A stretch of DNA of 64,000 bases from Acinetobacter sp. ANC 4805. Its GTDB lineage: Bacteria; Pseudomonadota; Gammaproteobacteria; Pseudomonadales; Moraxellaceae. Position numbers and translations under genes: made by a program. Positions within the stretch are counted from its first letter, which is position 1. Each line of letters begins with the position of its first letter. The DNA lies in NCBI RefSeq assembly GCF_022549495.1, contig NZ_JAKZGD010000003.1:1-64000 (forward strand). Direction: 5' to 3'. Under the pieces are notes generated by a model that had not been told where the DNA came from, did no database searches, and saw nothing but the letters and a program-made list of their open reading frames with translations. Positions 35,917 through 48,342 of this stretch are shown here, piece after piece.

Positions 35917-38178
35917 ATGACCATAAATCAACGTCAGTTCAAGTTACATCCAGTATTGAATTTAAATGCACCTATTTTAAAACCATGTTATTTGTCACTA
36001 TGTTTATCTACGCTCATGCTTACAGGTGTGAGCGCATGGAGCCATGCTGAAGATACACAGGTGACAACAGCGTATGCATCTTTACCAACGATTACTGTAT
36101 ATGCTGAACATGAAAATGAATCTCCTGTCTCTCGAACATCAATTAATCGTGAAAATTTAGATAAAACGGGTGTTACAGATATGGCAAGTATTGTGAAATA
36201 TTTGCCTCTAGTGAATGCACCATTTTCAGTTGCAGGTAGTGGCACTTTCTTTGATGGGACTGGAACCAGTAGTTACAACATCCGTGGTATTGATGCCAAT
36301 CGAATAGGCTTAGATGTAGATGGTGTCGATTTAGCAGAAGCGACTGTTAGTACCTATATTCCACCGAGAAGTATGGGGCAACGTGGCGCAGGTCGAGACT
36401 ATATTGAGCCAGAAATGTTTAGATCTGTCGATATTGTTTCGGGTACGACAGATGTCTCAACAGATGGTATTGGTGGGCGAGTTTCTTTTAAAAATAAATC
36501 GCCTGAAGATTATTTGACTGGTGATAAGACACTGGCAGGAACATTTAAAGCAGGTTATAGCTCAGCAGATAAGGCATGGCTTTCTTCTGTAACGGGTGCA
36601 ATTGGCAACGAAAATTTAAAAGCTCTGATTGCTTATGCTCACCGAGTTGGTCATGAGACAAAACCAAATTCAAAGACATCGGCATTTCCAGCTGACTGGA
36701 CGTCAGATGCTGTTTTGACACGAATCTTATGGAAATTATCAGATCAACATCAGCTTAATTTCACAGCAGATTATTATAAGAAAAAATCAGACACGGATGA
36801 TATCGCCTCTAACTTGTTTACAAACTATAAAAGTGATGCAAAACAACAGCAGAATGTAGATCGAAAACAATTCAGTATTGATCATATTTATAGACCAAAT
36901 GACTTTATTCTATTTGATAAATTGAATAGCAAAATCTGGTATCAGCAGTCGAATAATGATACTGATACGTCTTTTATGAATAGTGCAACGGTGGCACGTG
37001 ATTTCTCGACAACCTATCAAGAAAAAAATGTGGGTCTAAAAGTTGATGCTAGCAAAGAACTTAAAAATCAAAAAATAAAATATGGTTTAAGCATAGATCA
37101 AAAAGACTATTCGAGTACGAAGTTAGATCTTCGAAATGGTGTCCCAAGCACAGTCGTTTATCAAGGTGGTTATTTACTTGATTCAGCATTAAAGCGCTAT
37201 TCAGTTTATATGTCTGATGATATTCGATTTAATTTATTTGAACGAGACTTGACTTTAACACCATCTGTCCGTGTCGAACGACAGGAATTCAGACCAGACA
37301 TTACATCTTATAGCGATGTACAAGCACGTGATTTTAATTATGTATCACCTAGCTTTTCTGCGAGTTATCAGTTTACGCCTGACAATTATAGCTATCTAAA
37401 ATATACACGTGGTACGCGTATTCCATCTCCAACGGAAATGGGGGGCATTTATCAGACGATGCCTGGTAATCCCAGTTATATCGTGATTGGTAATTCAAAC
37501 CTCAACAAAGAGACCAGTGATGCTTTTGAGATCGGTTTAAGAAACACTTCGATTGATGGTATTAAATTTGATGTGACAGGTTTTTATAGCAAATATAACG
37601 ACTTCATTGATTACCGCAATTATGGTACGACGCCACAATATCCTTTTGGTTACTATCGTGCAGAAAATTTGGCGAATGCACAAATTTGGGGGGGAGAGCT
37701 TTCTACACGAATCGACTTAGGTCAGTTTATTCCAAATTCAGATGGCTTCAGTATTGCTTTAGTTGCAGGTAAAACCAAAGGGTCAGCTAAAAATAAAGAA
37801 AATGTAAAAAGCGGTGTGAACTCTGTGCAGCCAGAGAAAGGGAGCCTGACATTTGCATATGATGATCCAAACAAAGTCTTTGGTTTGGGATTGACTGCGA
37901 CAGCCGTGGGAAGCAAAACCGCTTCACAAGATGTAAGTACTTATCAAGACAATATTAAATATCAACCTGTTGCTGGCTATGCCGTATTGGACTTGTCCGC
38001 ATATTGGAATGTTAGCAAGTTTGCCAAGTTAAATGTGGCGCTTAACAACATGTTTGACAAGACATATTGGGATTATGCGGCGGTTGGTACGATTACAGGC
38101 ACAAATCAAGCAAGCCTGATTGATCGTGCGGCTGAGCCAGGACGTAATGTTGTCGCAAGTGTTGAATTTAAATACTGA
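35917..38178 (+). CDS. TonB-dependent outer-membrane receptor
   Basis: Outer-membrane active transporter of about 753 aa from the ATG at 35917 (ATG at 35899 adds six residues and lacks a ribosome-binding site). A signal peptide ends near SAWSHA. A TonB-box-like LPTITVYAE and a plug domain with YNIRGIDANRIGLDVDGVD follow; then a 22-strand barrel with YTRGTRIPSPTEMGG and the final Phe/Lys/Tyr strand. It resembles haem/haemoglobin-type receptors, but no FRAP/NPNL haem box is evident, so the ligand is open. The next gene encodes an EF-hand protein 71 bp away, likely one operon. Confidence 0.88.
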   Translation: MTINQRQFKLHPVLNLNAPILKPCYLSLCLSTLMLTGVSAWSHAEDTQVTTAYASLPTITVYAEHENESPVSRTSINRENLDKTGVTDMASIVKYLPLVNAPFSVAGSGTFFDGTGTSSYNIRGIDANRIGLDVDGVDLAEATVSTYIPPRSMGQRGAGRDYIEPEMFRSVDIVSGTTDVSTDGIGGRVSFKNKSPEDYLTGDKTLAGTFKAGYSSADKAWLSSVTGAIGNENLKALIAYAHRVGHETKPNSKTSAFPADWTSDAVLTRILWKLSDQHQLNFTADYYKKKSDTDDIASNLFTNYKSDAKQQQNVDRKQFSIDHIYRPNDFILFDKLNSKIWYQQSNNDTDTSFMNSATVARDFSTTYQEKNVGLKVDASKELKNQKIKYGLSIDQKDYSSTKLDLRNGVPSTVVYQGGYLLDSALKRYSVYMSDDIRFNLFERDLTLTPSVRVERQEFRPDITSYSDVQARDFNYVSPSFSASYQFTPDNYSYLKYTRGTRIPSPTEMGGIYQTMPGNPSYIVIGNSNLNKETSDAFEIGLRNTSIDGIKFDVTGFYSKYNDFIDYRNYGTTPQYPFGYYRAENLANAQIWGGELSTRIDLGQFIPNSDGFSIALVAGKTKGSAKNKENVKSGVNSVQPEKGSLTFAYDDPNKVFGLGLTATAVGSKTASQDVSTYQDNIKYQPVAGYAVLDLSAYWNVSKFAKLNVALNNMFDKTYWDYAAVGTITGTNQASLIDRAAEPGRNVVASVEFKY

Positions 38179-38249
38179 TTTTATTTTAACAGCTAGATTG
38201 AAAGGCACTTCTTTTCTTCAAGCAATTTTTTAAATCTAAGGAAATGACC

Positions 38250-39056
38250 ATGAAAAAACTGACTTTGCTGATGGCAGGTTTAAGCCTACTGACCACCTCA
38301 TTATCTGCTGTTGCAGATACAGTAAGTCCAGCAACGACGTATCAACAAGCTTATGCTTTATATGTACTGTATCATCCAGAAAATAAAGAGCAAAATAGCG
38401 CTACATTAATTAAGCAGTATACTCAGGACTATGCTGATTTATTTAAAGCCAATAAGAAAGCGACACTAAGTCAGTTTGTACAATATGAACAAATGCGTTT
38501 AGAGCCATTATTGAAACAACGTCGTGAAATGTCTGAAAAGCAAGCACATGTACGTTATGGCATTCTCGATAGTAATAAAGATCAAAAGCTCACATTAAAA
38601 GAATTTCAAGAAACAGGCATTAAAACTTTTGCTGAGTTTGATAAAAATCAGGATGGTTTGATTAATGCTGAAGATGCTAAGTTGGCTGCGAGTAATAATA
38701 CGACGCATGATGGTTTCCGTGTGAAATTGCCGATCTCGATGCCGATGCCAAGCAATGTGAATGAGTTTATTGTGCAATATGGTCAAGGCAAAGATTATGT
38801 CACCTTGGGTGATTATCTGACTGCTCGTGATAAGCAATTCTTTGCGACAGATAGCAATAATGATTTCATCGTCACGGAGCAGGAATATGTTGGTGAGTTT
38901 ATGCAGCGTTTTGACCGTAATTTAGCGGCAGGAAAAATTAAAATGCAGGATATGGCTGCACAACAATTTCAATTGATGAGTAAGGGTAAAACCACGATTC
39001 AAATAAATGATGTGCAACAATTTGCCAAAAAAATTGATCAAGCGATTAGCCAATAA
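38250..39056 (+). CDS. Secreted EF-hand protein, 268 aa
   Basis: A signal peptide ends at SAVA; the start at 38250 has AAGGAA six bases upstream, better than the ATG two codons earlier. Three EF-hand-type loops are visible: D107-E118 (DSNKDQKLTLKE), D131-D142 (DKNQDGLINAED) and D201-E212 (DSNNDFIVTEQE), so it should bind calcium in the periplasm. The pairing with a TonB-dependent receptor suggests a helper in ligand binding or receptor gating, but this is inference. Confidence 0.82.
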   Translation: MKKLTLLMAGLSLLTTSLSAVADTVSPATTYQQAYALYVLYHPENKEQNSATLIKQYTQDYADLFKANKKATLSQFVQYEQMRLEPLLKQRREMSEKQAHVRYGILDSNKDQKLTLKEFQETGIKTFAEFDKNQDGLINAEDAKLAASNNTTHDGFRVKLPISMPMPSNVNEFIVQYGQGKDYVTLGDYLTARDKQFFATDSNNDFIVTEQEYVGEFMQRFDRNLAAGKIKMQDMAAQQFQLMSKGKTTIQINDVQQFAKKIDQAISQ

Positions 39057-39071
39057 AGAACGCAATATTTT

Positions 39072-39099
39072 CTCGACTATCATTAGGTAGTCGAGAGTT
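39072..39099 (+). terminator. Terminator after the EF-hand gene
   Basis: CTCGACTA (39072-39079) pairs with TAGTCGAG (39088-39095); the following AGTTTTA is a weak T-tract. Confidence 0.6.
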
Positions 39100-39190
39100 T
39101 TAAGTTTAAATATAAGTTGTTGTTAATAATTGATTTTTATCTGTTCTGGCATTGGGTGGGTGAAAGAGATTTATTTGAGGTTAATATTTA

Positions 39191-39234
39191 AATAACCGTA
39201 TATTAAGGAATATTAATATACGGTTATTTTTTTT
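39191..39234 (+). terminator. Strong AT-rich terminator between convergent operons
   Basis: A 16-bp perfect stem (39191-39206 with 39213-39228) around a six-base loop with a following T-run. It separates the receptor operon from the convergent ABC transporter genes and may work in both directions. Confidence 0.8.
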
Positions 39235-39253
39235 ATTTTCTTAATATTTAATT

Positions 39254-40048
39254 TTATGCTTCAGCATGTTGATGCTTATGATGCAAGAATGATAATACTT
39301 CACTACGGTAATGGTTAAACTCAGGATTGGTTGCTAGTGCTAAACGATCACGTGGGCGTGGTAAATTTATTTCTAAAATATCGCCAATAGTCGCTGCAGG
39401 GCCATTGGTCATCATGACAATACGATCTGACAGTAATACAGCTTCGTCTACATCGTGAGTAATCATGATCATCGTATTACCGAGCTCATTTTGAATCTGC
39501 ATTAATGCATCTTGCAAAGTACAACGTGTTAATGAGTCTAATGCGCCAAAAGGTTCATCTAATAATAATACTTTGGGCTTCATTGCTAAGGCACGTGCAA
39601 TACCAATACGTTGTTTCATTCCACCAGATATTTCACTAGGTAGTTTGTCTCGTGCATGTGACATATTAACTTGTTGCAAGTTGAAATCAATCCAGTCAAT
39701 ACGTTCAGCTTTCGTCATACTCTCTTTAAAGACTGAATCTACAGCTAATTGGATGTTACCAAAGCAAGTGAGCCAAGGTAATAACGAGTGGTTTTGAAAT
39801 ACAACTGCACGATCGCTTGCAGGTGCGTTGACCTCTTTATTTTCGAGTAATACGACACCGTTAGTTGCTTGATATAAGCCAGCAACAATATTTAATACAG
39901 TTGATTTACCACAGCCAGAATGTCCGATTAACGATATAAACTCACCTTTAGTAATATTAAGGTTAATATCATTCAAAGCAGTGTAATGACCACTGTCTTT
40001 TTGGAAAACCATGTCTACGCCTTGGATAGACAAATATGAAGTACTCAT
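39254..40048 (-). CDS. ABC transporter ATPase, nitrate/sulfonate/bicarbonate type
   Basis: Nucleotide-binding subunit of 264 aa with Walker A GHSGCGKST, Q-loop VFQNHSLLPW, signature SGGMKQRIG, Walker B VLLLDEPFGALD and the H-loop ITHDVDEAV. These sequences match the NrtD/SsuB/TauB group. It is the last gene of a three-gene importer and starts 14 bp after the permease stop, with AAGGGGA as ribosome-binding site. Confidence 0.9.
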   Translation of the reverse strand: MSTSYLSIQGVDMVFQKDSGHYTALNDINLNITKGEFISLIGHSGCGKSTVLNIVAGLYQATNGVVLLENKEVNAPASDRAVVFQNHSLLPWLTCFGNIQLAVDSVFKESMTKAERIDWIDFNLQQVNMSHARDKLPSEISGGMKQRIGIARALAMKPKVLLLDEPFGALDSLTRCTLQDALMQIQNELGNTMIMITHDVDEAVLLSDRIVMMTNGPAATIGDILEINLPRPRDRLALATNPEFNHYRSEVLSFLHHKHQHAEA

Positions 40049-40062
40049 TGCGTGTTTTCCCC

Positions 40063-40971
40063 TTATCGAATGGCTTGGGATTTATCCCAACTAAAATAGC
40101 GTTGTAACATCAACATGATTCGGTCTAGGGCGAAACCGATGAGACCAATCGTGAATACTGCTACGAAAATACGTGCAGTTGATTGAGAACTGCCATTTTG
40201 AAATTCATCCCATACAAATTTACCTAGACCTGGGTTTTGTGCCAACATTTCGGCAGCAATCAGTACCATCCAACCCACACCGACTGCTAAGCGCAAACCT
40301 GTAAAAATCATTGGGGTCGCAGCAGGAAGTACAATTTTGGTTAAGTTGGTGTACCACGGTAAATTCAATACACGGCTGACATTAATAAAATCCTGATTTA
40401 CTTGTCCAACACCCACCATGGTATTGATCAATGTCGGCCAGATCGTACACATTGCGACAGTAACCGCGGATATAACGAACGATTTAGGCAGATTGTCATT
40501 TGGTGTTATATAGACTGCGCCCACAATAACACTCACGATTGGTAACCAAGCTAAAGGACTAATCGGTTTAAAAATTTGAATTAAGGGGTTAAGTGCACGG
40601 TATAAATTAGGACTTAAACCACACATTAAACCTAACGGAATAGCGACTATAGATGATAATAAACAAGCAGTTAATACTGTTTTTAAACTTGTAAAAATCT
40701 GACTAAAAAATGTAGGTGGCCCACTAAATAGCGCATCTGATCCTACAGGTTGGCTTTGATAAAAAGCATCTTTGGCAGCTTGTTGTTCTAAATATTCATT
40801 TAATAAACTTTTGCTTGCTTCAAATACATCAGCGGGACCTGGTAAACTCCCTGCATCTGATTTGGTTGCAGTTGCTAATAATTGCCACAACAATAAAAAT
40901 ACTAACAACGCAATCGATGGCAATAACACTCCCAATGCCATCTGCTGTGACTTGCTCTTAAATCTATTCAT
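40063..40971 (-). CDS. ABC transporter permease, NrtB/SsuC type
   Basis: Inner-membrane permease of 302 aa with an N-terminal helix (about residues 13-32), then a periplasmic domain and five further helices; the EAA-like loop is around RVLNLPWYTNLTKIVLPAATP, typical of this group (LPAA.P motif). It pairs with the ATPase and binding-protein genes on either side in an operon. The ribosome-binding sequence is very close to the start codon. Confidence 0.9.
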   Translation of the reverse strand: MNRFKSKSQQMALGVLLPSIALLVFLLLWQLLATATKSDAGSLPGPADVFEASKSLLNEYLEQQAAKDAFYQSQPVGSDALFSGPPTFFSQIFTSLKTVLTACLLSSIVAIPLGLMCGLSPNLYRALNPLIQIFKPISPLAWLPIVSVIVGAVYITPNDNLPKSFVISAVTVAMCTIWPTLINTMVGVGQVNQDFINVSRVLNLPWYTNLTKIVLPAATPMIFTGLRLAVGVGWMVLIAAEMLAQNPGLGKFVWDEFQNGSSQSTARIFVAVFTIGLIGFALDRIMLMLQRYFSWDKSQAIR

Positions 40972-41051
40972 ACCTTACAGCCTTTATTAGCTTTCTGTAA
41001 AAATCTTATGATGGGAAAAGAAGGGGGATAAATTATCCCCCGTTTTTTTAA

Positions 41052-42422
41052 TTACTTATTGCCAATTTTGAATGATGCTAGGTATGCATTTGGTTTATTA
41101 CCATCAAACTTAATACCGTCTAATGGGCTAACTTGAGGTGCTTTCATAAAACTATTTTTGTTCAAGTTAGGGAAATCAGTTGCTTTCATTTTGCCTTCAG
41201 CAATTAATTCTTTAGCAGCTTGAACATAAATTTGTGGACGATATGATTTTTTCGCCATTTCCATGTACCAACCATCTGGTTTAGATTGTGGTAATGTTCC
41301 CCAACGACGCATTTGTGTTAACCACCAAATTGCATCTGAGTAATAAGGAATACCATACTGACCACCACGGAAAAATTTATTAAAATCTGGTACAGCACGA
41401 ACATCGCCTTTTTCAAACTCAAATGTTCCCGTCATACTGTTGTCGATGACGGTAGAATCTGCACCTACATAATTAGGTTTAGAAATAATTTTAGAGGCTT
41501 CAGCACGGTGGACATTGTTACCTTCATCTAGCCAATATGAGGCACGAATCAGTGCTTTAACAACCTTGATTGTGGTTTTTGGATTTGTATCAGCAAACTG
41601 TTTAGTTACGCCAAATACTTTATCTGCACCATCTTTCCATATTTTGTCACTGGTAATGACAGGAACACCAATACGTTTCATCACTGCTTGTTGGTTCCAC
41701 GGTTCACCAACAGAGTATCCCATTGTTGTACCAGCTTGCATCGTAGCAACCATTTGTGGAGGAGGTACAACCGATAACATCACATCACCACCTGTATTAC
41801 CGCTATTGTCACCTTTTTGCGGATTATACATACCAGGGTGTACGCCACCTGCTGCTAGCCAGTAGCGTAATAAGTAATTGTGTGTACCTACAGGAAAAGT
41901 CATACCTAGGTTAAATGGTTTTCCTGATTTTTTATAATTGGCAATTACAGGGGCAAGTGCTGCTGCACTGATAGGGTGTTTAGGTTTTCCAGCAACCATT
42001 GGAACATTGGCTTTCATATTCCCCCATACTTCATTGGATACGGTAATGCCCGCACCGTTATAAGAGAGGGTAAATGGTGCAATGATTTCTTTCTGTCCAG
42101 TGACGCCTGTTGCTGAGCCAAGAGGCATTGCAGCTAACATGTGTGCGCCATCTAATTCACCATTTGCTAGGCGATCATAAAGTACTTTCCAGTTGGATTG
42201 TGCTTCGAGTTGTACATTCAAACCTTCATCTTTAAAAAAGCCTTTTTCAGCAGCAACTGCTAAAGGCACCATGTCAGTGAGTTTGATAAAGCCAATTTTT
42301 AAATTGGGTTTTTCTGCCACACTGATAGCAGGTTGGGTCGGAGGTGCTGCAAGGGTATTAACGCTCAAAGAAACAGAACTTATACAAGCCACAACCAGTG
42401 TTGGGTATATTTTAAAACTCAT
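41052..42422 (-). CDS. ABC transporter substrate-binding protein, NrtA/CmpA-like
   Basis: Secreted binding protein of 456 aa with a signal peptide ending in NTLAA. The start at 42422 has AGGTG six bases upstream; a GTG three codons earlier is less likely. NrtA/CmpA features are present: the GFIKLTDMVPLAVAAEKGFF segment, GELDGAHMLAAMPLG and SYNGAGITVSNEVWG. This group binds nitrate, bicarbonate or related anions. No nitrate or nitrite reductase genes are in the window, and the divergent cluster is for arginine breakdown, so the substrate is not assigned. Confidence 0.85.
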   Translation of the reverse strand: MSFKIYPTLVVACISSVSLSVNTLAAPPTQPAISVAEKPNLKIGFIKLTDMVPLAVAAEKGFFKDEGLNVQLEAQSNWKVLYDRLANGELDGAHMLAAMPLGSATGVTGQKEIIAPFTLSYNGAGITVSNEVWGNMKANVPMVAGKPKHPISAAALAPVIANYKKSGKPFNLGMTFPVGTHNYLLRYWLAAGGVHPGMYNPQKGDNSGNTGGDVMLSVVPPPQMVATMQAGTTMGYSVGEPWNQQAVMKRIGVPVITSDKIWKDGADKVFGVTKQFADTNPKTTIKVVKALIRASYWLDEGNNVHRAEASKIISKPNYVGADSTVIDNSMTGTFEFEKGDVRAVPDFNKFFRGGQYGIPYYSDAIWWLTQMRRWGTLPQSKPDGWYMEMAKKSYRPQIYVQAAKELIAEGKMKATDFPNLNKNSFMKAPQVSPLDGIKFDGNKPNAYLASFKIGNK

Positions 42423-42562
42423 AAAGCACACCTATGTTGGAAATTAAAGACATTTAAGAAGTTGCCTTTAACACTAAGCATAGAGCGTGCCAACTCGATA
42501 TATGATATTGAAATTGATCAATAAGGATGGATGCTTATCATTAAGAATGAATCACTAGATTA

Positions 42563-42985
42563 CTAGGTTTTATAAGTAGACAGTAAAATACTGGTTTCAC
42601 TATTGTAAATACCTGAAATATTTCGGATTCTTTCAAGTGCTTTGTCAAAATTTTCAAGGCTATCTGATTGTAATTCGACCAAAATATCCCATTTCCCATT
42701 GGTGGTATGTAGGCGTTCAACCGCCGATTCTAAGCGTAATTCACGAATAACGGCTTGAGCTTTGGTTCCCTCAACCATGATATTCATCCACGCCCGAATA
42801 ATATTTTTCTCCACATTAGGGCGAAAGCGTACGGTATAGCCCGTAATGATACCTGTCGACTCCATATATTCGATCCGTTTTTGCACAGTCGCTCTAGAGA
42901 CTCGTGTTTTTGCTGCCAAATCTGTGATCGAAATTCGAGCATTATCTTTGAGTAATCCCAAGATAACATGGTCAATATTGTTCAT
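42563..42985 (-). CDS. Lrp/AsnC-family transcriptional regulator
   Basis: Feast/famine regulator of 140 aa (start at 42985; a 7-codon longer form is possible). N-terminal HTH with DNARISITDLAAKTRVSRATVQKRIEYME (spread over about residues 13-41) and a C-terminal RAM ligand-binding domain (TTNGKWDILVELQSDSLENF). It is divergent from gdh and the ast operon, so control of these by arginine or a related amino acid is the likely role. Confidence 0.9.
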   Translation of the reverse strand: MNNIDHVILGLLKDNARISITDLAAKTRVSRATVQKRIEYMESTGIITGYTVRFRPNVEKNIIRAWMNIMVEGTKAQAVIRELRLESAVERLHTTNGKWDILVELQSDSLENFDKALERIRNISGIYNSETSILLSTYKT

Positions 42986-43214
42986 TTTGATACTTTCTAT
43001 TAACAAATTGATAAAAATTAGTTCATTTTAATCATTATAAGGAATTTTGTGAATCAATTTGATTCTTAATAATAATCACTATATGAAGCCCCAAGCATTT
43101 TTTATTCAATCTAATGAAGCAATCAATGTTGACAAGGAACGATGGGGCAAAACAGAAACTCTTAGCGAAAGGGAATCTGTAGATAACAGGGAAAATTGAT
43201 TAATTAAGGAATAG

Positions 43215-44489
43215 ATGATGTCTTTATCATATACGGCTCAAAATAGTGGTGCTTGGCAAACTTATCTCACTCAAATTGATCGAGTGGCACCTTATTTAGA
43301 TGCTGATCTCAGCAATTTCGTCAATACGCTGAAACGTCCAAAACGTACTCTGATTGTCGATGTTCCAATTGTAATGGATGACGGCACAATTCGTCATTTT
43401 GAAGGCTACCGTGTACAACACAACTTATCACGTGGTCCAGGTAAAGGTGGTATTCGTTATCACCACGATGTTGAATTAAATGAAGTGATGGCGTTGTCTG
43501 CATGGATGACCATTAAAACAGCAGTACTTAATCTCCCATTTGGTGGTGCTAAAGGTGGCGTACGAGTAAATCCTAAAGAGCTTTCACCTCGTGAATTAGA
43601 ACGTTTAACTCGCCGTTTTACCAGTGAAATTAGTTCAATTATTGGTCCTCAAATTGATATTCCTGCACCTGATGTGGGCACCAATGCCAATATTATGGGC
43701 TGGATGATGGATACCTATTCAAGTATCAAAGGGCATACCGTGACTGGCGTTGTGACAGGTAAGCCTGTGCATTTAGGTGGTTCATTGGGTCGTGTTCGTG
43801 CAACAGGACGAGGCGTTTTTGTAACGGGTTTAGAAGTTGCAAAACGAATTAATTTACCTGTTGCAGGTAGTAAAGTTGCGGTTCAAGGCTTTGGTAATGT
43901 CGGCAATGAAGCGGCTTACTTATTCAGTCAAGCAGGTGCAAAAGTGGTTTGTGTACAAGACCACACAGGTACGATTTTTAATGCAGAAGGCTTCAATGTC
44001 AAAGCTTTACAAAAGCATGTTGCTGAACATGGTGGCGTAATGGGCTTTGTTGATGCAATTGTGATCACAGATGAAGCATTTTGGGATGTCGATATGGACA
44101 TTCTAATTCCAGCCGCATTGGAAGGGCAGATTACGGTTGAGCGTGCGCAAAAGCTCAAAGCCAAAATTGTACTTGAAGGTGCAAACGGTCCAACTTACCC
44201 AGAAGCAGATGATGTATTCGTTAGCCGTAATATTACGGTCGTACCTGACGTGATCTGTAACGCTGGTGGTGTAACGGTCAGTTATTTTGAGTGGGTTCAA
44301 GATATGGCGAGTTATTTCTGGAGCGAAGATGAAATTAATGAGCGTCTTGATAAATTAATGATTCAGGCAATGGGTGATGTGTGGAATACCGCAGCGCAGA
44401 AAGAATGTAGCTTACGTACCGCAGCTTATATTTTAGCCTGTGAACGTATCCTTAAAGCGCGTAAAGAACGCGGTATTTTCCCTGGTTAA
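43215..44489 (+). CDS. Glutamate dehydrogenase (copy 2, arginine cluster)
   Basis: 424 aa, closely similar over its whole length to the copy at 27299-28582, with the same [23 protein letters not shown] and [14 protein letters not shown] motifs. Here it stands at the head of the ast genes, where glutamate from AST pathway catabolism needs oxidation to 2-oxoglutarate. A hairpin separates it from astC by 82 bp. Divergent Lrp-type regulator upstream. Confidence 0.94.
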   Translation: MMSLSYTAQNSGAWQTYLTQIDRVAPYLDADLSNFVNTLKRPKRTLIVDVPIVMDDGTIRHFEGYRVQHNLSRGPGKGGIRYHHDVELNEVMALSAWMTIKTAVLNLPFGGAKGGVRVNPKELSPRELERLTRRFTSEISSIIGPQIDIPAPDVGTNANIMGWMMDTYSSIKGHTVTGVVTGKPVHLGGSLGRVRATGRGVFVTGLEVAKRINLPVAGSKVAVQGFGNVGNEAAYLFSQAGAKVVCVQDHTGTIFNAEGFNVKALQKHVAEHGGVMGFVDAIVITDEAFWDVDMDILIPAALEGQITVERAQKLKAKIVLEGANGPTYPEADDVFVSRNITVVPDVICNAGGVTVSYFEWVQDMASYFWSEDEINERLDKLMIQAMGDVWNTAAQKECSLRTAAYILACERILKARKERGIFPG

Positions 44490-44515
44490 AACCAATAATT
44501 TCAGTTAAAGCAAAG

Positions 44516-44539
44516 GGCTTGTTGAGTGTTCAACAAGCC
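44516..44539 (+). other. Intergenic hairpin between gdh and astC
   Basis: GGCTTGTTGA (44516-44525) pairs perfectly with TCAACAAGCC (44530-44539). There is no T-run after it, so it is not a classic terminator; it may stabilise or separate the gdh and ast messages. Confidence 0.6.
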
Positions 44540-44570
44540 TGAATATCCAAACAGGAAGTGAGTAAGTAAA

Positions 44571-45776
44571 ATGAGCGATGTCGCAATTACACGTAGCAAT
44601 TTTAATGATTGGATGGTGCCTGTTTTTGCTCCAGCAAATTTCATTTTAGTTCGTGGTGAAGGTTCTCGTCTTTGGGATCAAAACGATAAAGAATATATTG
44701 ATTTTGCAGGTGGTATTGCGGTTAATGCTTTAGGTCATGCACATCCAGTTGCGGTGAATGCTTTAACTGAACAAGCACAAAAACTTTGGCATATTGGTAA
44801 TGGTTATACCAATGAGCCAGTATTACGTCTCGCAAAACAATTGGTTGAAAGCACTTTTGCCGACAAAGTCTTTTTCTGTAACTCAGGTGCAGAAGCCAAT
44901 GAAGCCGCTTTGAAACTGGCACGTAAAATCGGTTTGCTCAGTGGTAATTCAAATAAGAACCAGATTGTTGCATTTAAAAATGCCTTCCATGGTCGTACTT
45001 TATTTACTGTAACAGCAGGCGGTCAGCCGAAATATTCTCAAGATTTTGCACCTTTACCAGGTGGGATTGAACATACTGCATTTAATGATCTTGAAGCTGC
45101 AAAAGCTGTGATTACTGATAATACTTGTGCGGTCATTGTTGAGCCAATTCAGGGCGAAGGCGGTGTTCTACCAGCAGATATCGAATTCTTAAAAGGCTTA
45201 CGTGCGCTGTGTGACGAAAAAGGTGCAGTACTGATTTTTGATGAAGTGCAAACAGGTGTCGGTCGTACTGGCTCATTGTATGCCTATATGAATACAGGTG
45301 TAACACCTGACATTCTGACGACGGCAAAAGCATTGGGTGGCGGTTTCCCAATTGGTGCAATGATCACCACCGACAAATATGCCAACATGTATGCAGTGGG
45401 CGATCATGGGACGACTTATGGTGGTAATCCATTGGCGTGTGCAGTTGCAGGTGCGGTATTTGAATTTATCAATACACCTGAAGTATTAGATGGTGTCAAA
45501 CAACGTTATCAATATTTCATTGATGCTTTAAATAAGATCAATGCGCAATATGACTTGTTTAAAGAAATTCGTGGTCAAGGCTTATTGATTGGCTGTGTGC
45601 TTAAAGATGAATATGCAGGTAAAGCAAAAAATATCGTCACTTTAGCAGGTGAAGAAGGTTTATTGGCTTTAGTTGCAGGTACTGATGTGGTGCGTTTTAC
45701 GCCTTCACTGATTATTCCAATGGAAGATATTGATGAAGGTCTAAACCGTTTTGCTCGTGCTTTAGCACGCCTTTAA
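44571..45776 (+). CDS. astC: Succinylornithine/acetylornithine aminotransferase AstC
   Basis: Class III aminotransferase of 401 aa, third reaction of the arginine succinyltransferase (AST) route: removes the delta-amino group of N2-succinylornithine to give succinylglutamate semialdehyde. Motifs: [42 protein letters not shown] and [15 protein letters not shown]. It opens the astCADBE operon, the same order as in enterobacteria. Confidence 0.95.
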   Translation: MSDVAITRSNFNDWMVPVFAPANFILVRGEGSRLWDQNDKEYIDFAGGIAVNALGHAHPVAVNALTEQAQKLWHIGNGYTNEPVLRLAKQLVESTFADKVFFCNSGAEANEAALKLARKIGLLSGNSNKNQIVAFKNAFHGRTLFTVTAGGQPKYSQDFAPLPGGIEHTAFNDLEAAKAVITDNTCAVIVEPIQGEGGVLPADIEFLKGLRALCDEKGAVLIFDEVQTGVGRTGSLYAYMNTGVTPDILTTAKALGGGFPIGAMITTDKYANMYAVGDHGTTYGGNPLACAVAGAVFEFINTPEVLDGVKQRYQYFIDALNKINAQYDLFKEIRGQGLLIGCVLKDEYAGKAKNIVTLAGEEGLLALVAGTDVVRFTPSLIIPMEDIDEGLNRFARALARL

Positions 45777-45797
45777 GTCTGTTGTGAGCATCTAACC

Positions 45798-48310
<2,513 letters not shown>

Positions 48311-48342
48311 GTCGGATCGCATCAAGACACATGGAGAAGAAA

